A DNA stretch of 64,000 nucleotides from Crotalaria pallida (taxonomy: Eukaryota > Streptophyta > Magnoliopsida > Fabales > Fabaceae), in NCBI GenBank assembly GCA_037953625.1, contig CM075652.1:13970501-14034500 (forward strand), in the 5' to 3' direction. Position numbers and translations under genes: made by a program. The notes below the pieces were generated by a model. That model had not been told where the DNA came from. It worked only from the letters and a program-made list of their open reading frames with translations, and searched no databases. Below, piece after piece: positions 47,547 through 57,455 of the stretch. Each line of letters begins with the position of its first letter. Position 1 is the first letter of the stretch.

Positions 47547-48080
47547 GTAATGGATTGATTTTTTTATTTTATTATCACTTTAGTAGTAACTCAGTCTTAT
47601 TTATATTTCTTTTTATTTATATTTCTTTTGTTGTTGTGCTTGATAGAATTTGGACTGTGACACATGTTACATAATTGAAGGCTAAGTAAGATTCTTTCCT
47701 GCATTATTTGTCATAATTTCTTGCTGGTTTTTCTGAAAGAGTTAACTTAATTCACTAAAGAGAATGTAGGAACTTCAATTTAGAGTTCGTTGTTGTGAAG
47801 CCATGCAATTTCTTATGGTTTTGGTGGCATATTTGTAGAATCTAATTGATAATTTGTCTTCCCACACAGAAATGCCAGTAGATGTGATGGCATTTAATAA
47901 TCCTTAATTTTTCAAATTGGCAAAGAGTACCACTTATAATTCATGAATGCCTTTCCATAACAATCTTGTGTGTATAATTTTATTGGCCATTCATGAAGCC
48001 GCATTCAAATAGGTGTATAAATTTCGGTTGATATCTACCATCCAGGTTCATTCTTTGATTAACATTTCCGCTCATTTTGG
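47547..48080. other. intergenic, nothing recognised
   Basis: AT-rich; may include decayed transposon sequence given the fragment that follows. Confidence 0.35.
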
Positions 48081-48215
48081 ATGAACTTTTCTGCATGTAT
48101 TGAGCAAATGTTTAAGAAGCGGGAGCAAATGTTTCAGAAGATGATGACTCTTAACAACTTGAAACCATTAGAGGAAGATGACATTGATGAAGATCAAATG
48201 GATAATAATGATTGA
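48081..48215 (+). pseudogene. possible CACTA transposase C-terminus
   Basis: A 44-codon open tail with EQMFKKREQMFQKMMTL followed by an acidic EEDDIDEDQMDNND and stop. Met/Gln/Lys-rich then acidic tails of this type end plant En/Spm-like ORFs, and a CACTA subterminal array follows 290 bp downstream. The assignment is suggestive only. Confidence 0.35.
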
Positions 48216-48499
48216 TGCAATTTGTTAGTTTATCTTTTAGAAAAATGACTTAAGTATGTAATTTTTTTTGGATTATTTAGCTCTAGTAATATTGTTGTTT
48301 TGTTTCGAATTATGATTAGATATTTTTCTGTATTGTGACTTCTTCATTTGCACTAGTAATGGATATATTCTCTATTGCTTTTGTTTTGAATTATTGTTGT
48401 TTTTGTATTGTTTTGAATAGCTTTGTCAAAAAAATAGAATTTAAAAATTACAGATTTAAAGATTTGTGAACAAAAGTGTGGGCTATAGCAGATTTTGGA

Positions 48500-48755
48500 A
48501 TTAGAGACGGAATAATTCTGTCTCTTTTTAGAGACATAATTTTCTTAATTAGAGACGGATATGAAATCGGGAATTAGAGATGAAATATTACTGATTAGAG
48601 ACGGATAATGAATCTTGGAATTAGAGACGAAATTTATTCCGTCTCAGCATAGAGACGGAAATTTCCGTCTTTGTTAGAGACGGAATTCATTATTATTTTC
48701 GAGACGAAACTTAATAATTTAGAGACGGAAATTTTCGTCTCTAATTAAAAACGCA
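48500..48755. mobile_element. CACTA-type subterminal repeats (TTAGAGACGGA)
   Basis: At least ten copies of TTAGAGACGGA and complements TCCGTCTC/TTCGTCTCTAA within 250 bp. A clean CACTA terminus is not visible because a foldback begins here. Confidence 0.65.
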
Positions 48756-49132
48756 TTAGTAAAGTAACAAGATGTATTAAGGCTTCCATCAAAAAAGACT
48801 CATATACATATATTATTGAGGAATAAATGTGAGAAGGAAAAAACACATTTAATTGTAATGCTACTTTGTTATATGTTTGATAAAGTCATCAACTATGAAA
48901 ATGTTGAAATAGTTTATAACCATAGTATAATAGTATAAAGTTATAAACTATTTCAACATTTTTATAGTTGATGACTTTATCAAACATATAACAAATTACA
49001 AAGTAGCATTGTATTTAATAGCGTTTTTTTCCTTCTCACATTTATCCCACAATAATATATGCATACGAGTCTTTTTTGGTGGAAGCCTTAATACATTTTG
49101 TTACTTTACCAATGTGTTTTTAAATTTTATTT
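48756..49132. mobile_element. large foldback, arms ~165 bp
   Basis: Left arm from TTAAAAACGCATTAGTAAAG to GTTTATAAC (48920) is the inverse of the right arm from GTTATAAAC (48940) to CACATTTTTAAA-like sequence near 49130, with only scattered mismatches. The loop is 19 bases. Non-coding, apart from a short frame across the right arm. Confidence 0.85.
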
Positions 49133-50111
49133 TTGTTGCCGAGTTGTTTTTTATTTTTAACAAAGTAAATAATAAGTTGGTAAAAGTTTTTTTAAAAATA
49201 AAGTGGATATAGCTAATGTTCACAATAAATCCGTTACAAGTAATACAGACTAAATAGGATACTTTATATAAATATTAATATAATTTAAAGAGTATCGCAC
49301 ATGAACAATACATGTGTATATAAAAAATTTTAAAATTTTTGGTGTTACCACGACATCTATATATAGGTCACCCCCTGCCTCCTTCCAGGGTTGGAACGGA
49401 TACAAAAAGTATAAGAGGGAGGGGCCAAAAATAAACAAACTTGTACACACTTATTCTAAAAGATGTGTGTCTAACAAAAAATTTGCTGAAGTCATTTTAC
49501 GACGAAAACATAGTAGAGTCATGGGTAAAGAAGTGAAAGAAAGAATCTACAGAGAGATGCCGAGTAAGAGTTGTCACTATAATAATGTCGGCGTCAGTGT
49601 ATAATAATGAACAAGTAAGTACAATGGCGTGCTCCAAAGCCATTAGTGCTTGCTAGAAAATTGAAACCCAGAATAGGAGCTTCTTCACGTATATTCTCTG
49701 AAAAAAATCTGACACAGAGCAAAAATGAGAACAGGCAAAAGTCCTCAGCTCGTTACAAACCCCACAAACATAGTTAGAAAACCTAACAGCTTTATTCTAT
49801 GCCTTTGTGTGATCCAATGTGTATCTCTTATGTGAAAATGACTGTTCCATGTTATTCATTTGGACTCTTGTCTCTCAATTATGTTATACTAATTCTGATC
49901 CTATTTGTAATAAGATTTTTTTTAAGAAATTTACTTTATCAAGAAAGTGGGTTGATATTTTGAGTGACATTATAAATATAAATGTTTAATATATCTTTTA
50001 AAATTATCCTATAATTGTTATTGAAATTTTAAAAAATATTGATTTAATAAGGATATTTTTGAAAATAAGTAATTAAATGTTATTGGAAATTGAAATGTGG
50101 TTTTACAAAAA
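49133..50111. other. intergenic, no gene recognised
   Basis: Includes a 96-codon plus frame at 49314-49604 with a basic composition that matches nothing I know. The surrounding sequence is AT-rich. Confidence 0.35.
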
Positions 50112-50420
50112 ACAACATATTTGGTCCTTATCTTATTTTTCAATTTCAAATTGGTCCATTTACGTTTCTTTTCACTATCAATTTGGTCCCTGAATCAATG
50201 TTCATATTATGTTAACCAATAAGATACACATACGTGTCATGTACGTCTTTCTCCAACATTGCAAATATGGACCAATATGATGTTGACACGTAGGATGAAC
50301 AATGACTTATTAGGGACCAATTTGATAGCAAAATGAAACATGATGAGGGCCCAATATAGTACCAAAAAAGCATAAGAGACCATTTTTAAATTAAAAAATA
50401 AGGTAAGAGATCAAATATGT
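50112..50420. mobile_element. foldback MITE (ATTTGGTYC family)
   Basis: Left ACATATTTGGTCCTTATCTT...AAATTGGTCC and right GAGACCATTTTTAAATTAAA...GAGATCAAATATGT are inverted. Inner AATTTGGTCCCTGAATCAATG is inverted as CATTGACTT..-type sequence near 50300. Same family as 12432-12690. Confidence 0.65.
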
Positions 50421-50989
50421 AACTTAGTCGAACCAAATATTTTTATTTCTAAAAGAGTCTTACCTATAAAACCAAGAGAATAATATTGTTATAATTCAAT
50501 CAACCCCTTCAATAATTGGAGGTGCTAGGAAACTATATATAGTGAGAGAGGCTTGAATTTTCCATAGCAATAAGATACTTATGGTAATTGGACTTATATG
50601 ATGCTTAACTTCAATATAAATATTTAATTAGATATATAAGAAAACAAAAAAAACATACTATCATTAAAAATGAAAGCATGTGTTTTTCAAAACAGGTATC
50701 GGCCATTGCTTTGAGAGAGAGAAGCTTTGAGAGAGAAAGAGAAGAAAGACAAAGAGAAAGAGAGAGTACGTGTTTTAATTTTTAATTCTAGTATCTGTCG
50801 TAGCTCTGAAGGCTGAAGCTAAGCAATCACACTAGCAGAAATCGAGAGAGAGAGAAACAGAGAGACAACTAATTCAAATGTTACATGAATAATTCCTTAT
50901 ATACAACCAACTAGCTATGGTCAATGAGAAACTAAGTTAGTTGAAGTCGTTGCTGTGATGACTTGTAGCTCAAGTTACAACAGAATTGA
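50421..50989 (-). other. probable copia LTR remnant (minus strand)
   Basis: On the minus strand, TTGTATATAAGGAATTATTC (about 50915-50895) followed by CT-rich leader sequence resembles the promoter/R region of a copia LTR, and it lies 3' of the minus-strand copia RT/RNase H fragment. GA-rich tract at 50713-50768. Borders undefined. Confidence 0.4.
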
Positions 50990-51664
50990 GCTTCTCCTTA
51001 TGTTTGAGATCACTTGATGCCTGAAAAAGGATACCAATAGTAGGAGAACCCTTAAGATACCTCAAAACTCTTAAAGTTGCCAGATGATGTTGGTCTGTTA
51101 GAGATGCTAAAAACTGGCTCAAATGACAATGTGAAAAACTAATATATGGTCTTTGTGTTTGTTAGATACAACAATTTACCAAGTAATCTTTTGTAGGGAC
51201 CAGAATTAGTCAACGTTGTCCCAGATTTTTGATGCAAAAGTTTACTGTTGTATTCCATAGGAGTGGAGCAAGGTTTGTGCAACAAATCTAGAATATACTT
51301 TCTTTGATAAAGATGAATCCCTTTTTATGATCTAGCTATTTCCATGCCAAAAAGAATTTAAGATTGCCAAGGTCTTTTATACTGAATTTTTTGTCAAGTA
51401 AAGACTTAATGTGATTGATTTCCTGAAGATCAGTACCAGTGGAAACAAGGTCATCAACATAAACTAGTATGATAGGAAAACCTTAGGCATTTCTCTTTGT
51501 GAAGAGAGAATGATTAGCTTGAGACATGGAGTAACTTGAGTCTAGTAGAGCAAAAGGGAGCTTATCATGCCATTGTTTACCGGCATGTTTGAATCCATAG
51601 AGATATTTAATTTCTTCAATTTACACACAAGTTAGGATTAAAATCAAGTAAACTAGGAGGTATC
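50990..51664 (-). pseudogene. Ty1-copia RT/RNase H fragment
   Basis: Minus-strand translation shows, in broken frames, IPPSLLDFNPN, YGFKHAGKQWHDKLPFALLD, YVDDLVSTGTD, KKFSIKDLGNLKFFL and LATLRVLRYLKGSPTIG in copia order. The YVDD active site is retained, but several stops and shifts interrupt the chain. It is cut on its 5' side at the Cassandra border. Confidence 0.85.
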
Positions 51665-51679
51665 GGTAACATCCCTGGC

Positions 51680-51850
51680 AAGCAAATGGATCGCGACTGT
51701 CCCCACATACCAACACGGATCTTCTCAGCATGCTTTGTCCTCACTTGCACGTTTCCCGGGAAAACTTCCCAGGAGGTCACCCATCCCAGAATTACTCCAA
51801 ATCAAGCACGCTTAACTATGAAGTTCTTAAGTGATGGACTACCGAAAAGA
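51680..51850 (-). other. 5S rRNA-like sequence within the Cassandra LTR
   Basis: Matches the 3' two thirds of plant 5S rRNA with pol III internal control region motifs, but diverges at both ends and is embedded in LTR sequence. It is not a 5S gene. Confidence 0.75.
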
Positions 51851-52162
51851 AGATGCATCTTGTTGATATGGGTAGTATTAATCAATTCATTTAAACCTTC
51901 ATGTACTGTGTAGTCCCATTTCTACACAGTCTCAGGATCAACCTCTCATTGCGGTGTGTCGGTTCATTTATGTACCTCTCCCTTAGAAGCCTGCCAGGAG
52001 CCGCTCCTTGTCCGTGCCTCTTGCATCGGAGATCACTTCCCGCCCTCGTTAGCCCGGGTCTTAACTATGGAGCTCTTAAATGATGGGCTACCGAAAAGAA
52101 GATGCATCTTGTTGATATGGGTAATACCAATCAATTTATTTAAGCCTTCCTATACTATGTAG

Positions 52163-53185
52163 TAGAGCCGACAAAATAGCCCGGCCCGTCTGGGCCGGCC
52201 CGAATAAGCTCGCATTAAATGCGGGTTTATATACCAAAATTTGAGCGAAATATATCTGAGCCTTTTTAGCTCAGTCCGCAAAAGCCCGAGCTATATCTGG
52301 GTTTGAACCGGGTAGCTCAGCCTAGCGCGAAACCCGGTTTATATATATATATATATATAATTTTTAAAATTTTTTTACTGATTTAAAATAGCTACATAAG
52401 CTGTTAAAAAAAATAATGGGCCAAAACCAAGGCCCACCAAGCTTTGCACCAAGGGTAACACAGACATGACTAAGGCAGGGCTGAACTCTGAAGCCATTAA
52501 TAGTTTGTGCTGGAATATTTGAACCCCAAATGTGGTTATTTGGCCCCCATTTTTTCGTCTCCCAGCAGACGGAATAATTTGTCTTGAGGGAGACGGAAAT
52601 TTGGACCCCATTTTTAGTAATAAATGCACCTCCGTCTTTGTCAAAACGGAAACTTCCGTTTTAAGAGGAACGGAAAAATCCGTCCCATTAAGAGACGGAG
52701 GTGCATTTATTACTAAAAATGGGGTTCAAATTTCCGTCTCCCTCAAGACAAATTATTCCGTCTGCTGGGAGACGAAAAAATGGGGGCCAAATAACCACAT
52801 TTGGGGTTCAAATATTCCAACACTAATAGTTTAACACCAATGTAGTATTATACTATTATAGTGAAGTGATATACACCATCATGTCCTTTCAATTTTCATA
52901 GTCTCGGACTGAGTGCCACAGCCACACGCTTCTTAGTTCTTAGGGGAGAGGAGGGGTCGAAACACAGTAACACTTGTTAGAAAATTTTTTTGCTTAAATT
53001 CTATTTTTTGAAAAAAAAAGGTTGTCGAGCCGGCCCATATAAGCCCGCTACCTGCATAGGGCGGGTTTAGACATGAATTTGGAAGCCCGATTTTAAGTCG
53101 AGCTTTTTTAGCTCTGCTTGGTCATGGCCCGAGTCCGAAGCGAGCCGGCCCAAACCCATATGGGTAGCCTGAATTGTCACCTTTA
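52163..53185. mobile_element. non-autonomous hAT inside Cassandra, 1.02 kb
   Basis: Flanked by CTATGTAG (52155-52162) and CTATGTAT (53186-53193), an 8-bp TSD with one change. Ends TAGAGCCGACAAAATAGCCC and inverse AATTGTCACCTTTA. GGCCGGCCCG-type and AAGCCCG motifs lie below both ends. No transposase. A Mutator-type foldback sits inside. Confidence 0.85.
52507..52823. mobile_element. Mutator-like foldback MITE, 317 bp
   Basis: Perfect 9-bp TSD TAATAGTTT (52498-52506 and 52824-52832). Two arms of about 130 bp (starting GTGCTGGAATATTTGAACCC; ending inversely GGGTTCAAATATTCCAACAC) are almost identical, with a ~50-bp centre carrying more CCGTC/GACGG inverted motifs. TSD length points to Mutator; no MURA gene. 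Confidence 0.95.
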
Positions 53186-53345
53186 CTATGTATTCCCAAT
53201 CCTACATAGTATTAGGATCACCCTCTCATTCGGGTGTGTCGGTTCATTCATGTATCCCTCCCTTAGAAACCTGCCAGGAGTTGCTCCTTGTCCGTGCCTC
53301 TTGCACCAACGATCACTCCCCGCCCTCGTTAGCCCAGGTCTTACA

Positions 53346-53425
53346 GATCTCACATATACCAGTCATCATTAATGAATCGAGTTCTTGTATATGACAAAAG
53401 GTATAAGGAAAAGTTAGTTTGCAGG
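53346..53425 (-). pseudogene. copia pre-integrase fragment
   Basis: The minus strand encodes CKLTFPYTFCHIQELDS and MMTGICEI. It aligns with CNLTFSNTDCQIQDSHS and MMMIGAAKI at 27269-27345 of the complete copia body here. It is upstream (in element sense) of the RT fragment on the other side of Cassandra; the integrase expected between them is absent. Confidence 0.6.
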
Positions 53426-54239
53426 TGTTCCACTTTAGCCGCGAGCTAGGAAAGCCTACCGTACTTGGTAGCCCTTACACGACCTACAACGACCTATGAG
53501 AAAGAGCTTAGTTCAAAAACGAGCTCGAAAGAGCTAAGATAGAGATGTGACCAACAAGTAAATTATGAGACCTAATCACGAAGTCAATCTCCAAGATATA
53601 ACAACTCCTTTATATTTAGAAGGGAAAAATGATGGGTTATCTCTAATTATAGAGGATCATCGCTTATCTGAATAAGATAAGATCACTCGAAGATTATCCT
53701 CAAGAATAGAAGATTTATCAAGGAAAATACATTATGCCTAAAAGCCCATGAAGACCTTATAAATATCATCCTCCATCAAAGGCCAGAGATACACAACCAC
53801 AACACCAATTAAAATACACACAAAGTATACTCAATATACATCCATACTCCCAAGAAGAGAGATACAACAGTGAGAATACCTGAAACTCTTGCAATCCTCT
53901 AGGTGATAGTTGGTCACAACCCCATTAAAAGGCTATCGTCAAAAGTACTGGGAGCCATAACCTCATAATTCACACGGTCAACCCGATTTGCTCATTTGGA
54001 GTGGAGGTCACACGCTCGTTAAATGACCTTTCTAGGAGAGGTGGCTTATCATTGAACTCTCTCAGAAATAGTTTGTCATGCTGCCTATAGACTTCACATG
54101 CATAATATCAACGTTCTCGTAAGGCCTATGTAGTCTTGAGTCCCCAAAACATAGTTTGAATGCGTTAATTGGACCGAGAGCTCCCTTTGGCCAGATTAAA
54201 CGTCCTTCACAAGGACCTATATTTTATTAGGGCAGAACA
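53426..54239 (+). mobile_element. Ty3/gypsy (Tat-type) LTR, about 814 bp
   Basis: Begins TGTTCCACTTTAGCC and ends GGCAGAACA. Includes CCTTATAAATATCATCC (53755-53771) as promoter. Followed by a primer-site-like TTGGTACCGTTTGTAGGA (54240-54257), of the kind seen in Tat/Athila elements. Only this LTR is present. Confidence 0.65.
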
Positions 54240-54303
54240 TTGGTACCGTTTGTAGGAACTATAAACTAAAAACCCCACACCATCAACAGAAGTAACATCC
54301 AAG

Positions 54304-54772
54304 ATGACTAAGCGAAAAGTTGATCAGATCAAATCATATCTAGAGGAATCCCTGAAGGAAGGATGACGAACGAATCCCAGAAAAAGTATATGATGGATCT
54401 TGTGTGTCCTTTCAAAAGGTCTAGAAGCGGGTTTAAATATATGGTAGTAGCAATTAATTACTTCACTAAATGGATAGAAGTCATGCCCTTCGTTGAAATT
54501 ACTGTCTACAACATCCAAATATTCTTCAAAACCTACATTATATATCGATTTGGGGTCCATGAAACTATAGTGTTATATTGTTAGTCAATGGAACCAAATT
54601 CACCGCCAATAGTGTTATAAAAATGCTCGATGAAATCAAGATAAAAGTCCACTACAGCTCGATCGAGCACCTGCAAACTGATGGTCATGTTGAACCAGCA
54701 AATAAAGTTTTCATTAATGAAATTAAAAACGGGTTCGCAAACGCAAGTGGAGTTACAAAATGTAACACCTAG
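54304..54772 (+). pseudogene. gypsy gag start joined to integrase core
   Basis: A short gag-like start (MTKRKVDQIKS) runs to a TGA at 54365-54367. Integrase follows at once: FKRSRSGFKYMVVAINYFTKWIE, then FFKTYIIYRFGVHETIV and NGTKFTANSVIKMLDEIK. The usual catalytic Asp of the VDYFTKW motif is Asn, and the second catalytic Asp before NGT is Val. Most of gag, protease, RT and RNase H are deleted. Cut at 54773 by a TGTAACACC LTR start. Confidence 0.75.
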
Positions 54773-55919
54773 AGTTTTAATTCCCCATTTTAATATGTTA
54801 TGTGAATAATAATTATATTATGTATTAGTATTGGCAATTAGGGCGCGAAGGCAAGCTCAGCTCGTGCCCAAACAATGGTAGCAATTTTTGTGGGTAGACA
54901 AATCTGCCTGTTTTGAAAAATCATGCCATGTCCGCCTTAATTGCATGTGAGCAACATGCGGGCAGCCCCCATTTATTATAAAAAAAATAAAAAAACAAAA
55001 AAAATAAAGATTACTAGTCAAAGTCCTATGATTTATGGAGTGATTAACTAGATTCTAACCACTACTGAGTGGTATAATAAATACTTTTTAAAAAGCATAA
55101 CTTTTTTTATACTAAGTGAAGAATATGATAACTAAATTATGGTTTATTTAACTTTTTAGTCCCTGGACTTCAGTGGTTTTTTTTTTTGAATTGGTCCTTA
55201 AACTTTTTTTCGATGCTTTGGGTCCCTTAACTTTGTTCAATTTTTGGAAATAGTCCTTTCATTACTTAAGTGATGATATAGCCGACGACATGTCATGTCA
55301 CTGTCACAATATTGACAAGTGATGTGTTATGTGTGACATCTTTCTCTTAATGTAATTGAAAATAGAGAATATTTCCAAAAATACTTTATGGACATTTTAA
55401 AGAGAAATATTTCGTATAAAATTTTTTCTTTAATTTAATTATGTTTCTCGAAAACACTTGGACTTGTATTCAAACATTAAATCTGATCGTTTGAGAAATA
55501 TATTGAATCTAGCGCAATAACCTTATATCATACCAAGCCGTAGAAAATTCCTCAAGACAACATTTTTCCTTACTAGAGATAAAAATCATATGCACTTAGT
55601 ATTACAAACTTATCGTTGTCTTGCGAGGTTGAATATTATTAAATTATAACAATTGCCGAATTCACTTTTAACCAAAATCAGAGTGCGCAGAATAAAAATA
55701 GTACTTAAGGATCATTTGTGATATAAACATCGGATATATATATATATATATATATATAACATGAAAAAGATCCCATAAGTACATATCATCATCATCAAAG
55801 GTGATACAAGTCCCAAGTACTAAGTCCATAAGTTGATAATATAAAAGAAGTACAAAATAAAAAGATCTCAACTCTCAAACATCTCAAAACTATATACAAT
55901 ATATCACAAGTCAAAAATA
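54773..55919. mobile_element. mixed LTR and MITE remnants
   Basis: TGTAACACCTAGAGTTTTAATTCC (54773) looks like a gypsy LTR start. TAGTATTGGCAATTAGGGCG at 54826 matches the left end of the hAT-like MITE at 313, but no right end was found. A GTCCCTGGACTT / TTGGTCCTTAAAC MITE arm lies at 55155-55260, and a (TA)n run at 55737-55758. The 3' part is probably continuous with family B on the minus strand. Confidence 0.4.
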
Positions 55920-55979
55920 GATGTCCAAGAGCAGGTCAACTGGTCCTCCAAGCATCCGGCAGGGTCCACTGCAACTACA

Positions 55980-56366
55980 TCACAGTCTAGGATCCTTACT
56001 ACCTATACTATGCCTATACCTAGGAACCACTTGGTCCACCACGAGGCCTAGGAGTCGGCTCGACTGGTACTCCTCCTCGCTCTCCCCCTCCTCTGGGTCC
56101 TCCTCAACCTCATCCGACAGGGTAGATGCCCTACCCCTGGGCCTGGGATCTGTAGCTGCTGTAGTCCTACCAACACCTGTCAGACCAGGTGAAGGAGTGT
56201 CATCAGTAAAAACTCTAGAAGCAGAGGGGTGTGAACGGGTGGCTGCCCCAAAGTGAAAACTATGAAACCTACGTACTGGCCGAGCTGGTGGTGGTCCTTT
56301 GTAAGTATAGAACGAAGGTACGTGCATAGTATAAATGATCGGGATCCTAAACCTACGAGGTCGCAC
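55980..56366 (-). CDS. open frame of unknown function in family B
   Basis: 128 codons, starting MRPRRFRIPIIYTMHVPSF. The second half is Pro/Thr/Arg-rich, then acidic (EVEEDPEEGESEEEY). No domain recognised. It follows the B leader in element sense, so it could be a gag N-terminus or chance. Confidence 0.3.
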   Translation of the reverse strand: MRPRRFRIPIIYTMHVPSFYTYKGPPPARPVRRFHSFHFGAATRSHPSASRVFTDDTPSPGLTGVGRTTAATDPRPRGRASTLSDEVEEDPEEGESEEEYQSSRLLGLVVDQVVPRYRHSIGSKDPRL

Positions 56367-56745
56367 ACGAGCAAGGGGGTTAGGGTGATAGAGATTAATC
56401 TCCCCTCACCCTCAAAAGTTGCTCGATGCTCCTCAAATGTTCATATACCACTAGGGATGGGTCTGATCTCGACGCAAGCTAGGTATTTGGCCATCACCTA
56501 ATAAGGGCACAGGGGTAAGCATATACATACACATAATCAAATAAGAATAACTGGAATTAAACATTCACATATAATCAAGTTATCAATCAACATGTATATG
56601 CATATGATCAAGCCAGATTCATTTATAATTAATTCCCTTAATTATAGTGGCATAATGCATGCCATCTCTCAATTCATGAGATTCTCCATCTAAACATTCT
56701 CACGGACGTCCATGCATAACATCAGTGTATTCCCAGAAAACTTTA

Positions 56746-57007
56746 ATACGTTCCCAGAACGTATGGCGTTTTTAGCTCAGAAGTGGTACATAACGTCACC
56801 CCCCAATGAATGTCTCATCACGAAGATGTAATTACCACTTTGTGATACTTAACGCCGCTCCTCATGCGTGTGTCATGTCTCGAAGATGTAATAACCACAT
56901 CAACAGTATCCCCTAATACTGGCCACATTCTATTCCCAGAAATGTGTCATCGAGCTAGCAGTAACATTTGGCACTCCCAGAGGCCCAACTCATGTTCCTC
57001 GAACATG
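56746..57007 (-). repeat. TGG-type palindromes in family B
   Basis: ATACGTTC-CCA-GAACGTAT at 56746-56764 (TGG centre on the minus strand) is identical to the family A copy at 34309. CATGTTC-CTC-GAACATG at 56991-57007 keeps the arms of the A copy at 33878 with a different centre. Partial ones lie at 56728 and 56928-56948. Confidence 0.8.
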
Positions 57008-57245
57008 AAAAACGATAGCTTATCACCATTAACCAGCATGAGTGCACATAATATTTGCATTAATATTAGCTATCAGTCTCATTATTTGCATCACGCAAAC
57101 ATTGTGGCAAGAGACAACATTAAACCCATCAAGCATGGCATAAAAATCATCGAATAAATGATTATATCATTCCCTTTAAGTATAATTAGGTTTAAATAAA
57201 AGTGGTTAAGTTGAAAATGGTATTTTTAAGAAATTTCAGTCTTGA

Positions 57246-57455
57246 TACTCGAGTATTGGTACAAATACTCGAGTAGTTCGTTGCGTTCTAAAAATTTGCA
57301 TCAGATAGCCCAAAATACTCGAGTATTTCCTCAGATACTCGAGTAGTTCATCAGCCCAGAATACTCGAGTAATTGATCAAATACTCGAGTATTAAACTTA
57401 ACTCTGAAAATCCTGCATTAGACAGTACTCAAGTATTTACTGAAATACATGAGTA
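57246..57455. repeat. paired TACTCGAGTA palindromes (family B)
   Basis: Starts at 57246/57266, 57316/57336, 57362/57382 and 57426/57446, so each of the four pairs has a 20-bp pitch. The last pair has one change per copy (TACTCAAGTA, TACATGAGTA). Confidence 0.95.

Larger units (their letters stand above)
51665..53345 (-). mobile_element. Cassandra-type element, rearranged (5S-derived LTRs)
   Basis: Two LTR copies of the Cassandra TRIM family. Copy 1 (51665-52063) is near full length. It then jumps into the middle of copy 2 (52060-52162, continuing after the hAT at 53186-53345). 5S rDNA-derived sequence is visible on the minus strand with A-box GTTAAGCGTGCTTG and C-box GGGATGGGTGACC (around 51775-51815). 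No internal domain remains between the two copies. Minus orientation is inferred from the 5S sense. Confidence 0.85.

Noticed and set aside
49314..49604. A 96-codon basic frame as a gene
   Set aside because: No homology recognised, no flanking gene signals and an AT-rich repeat setting; a chance frame cannot be excluded.
51680..51850. A functional 5S rRNA gene
   Set aside because: The 5S-like part is diverged at its ends, lies in Cassandra LTR sequence and is not in a 5S tandem array.
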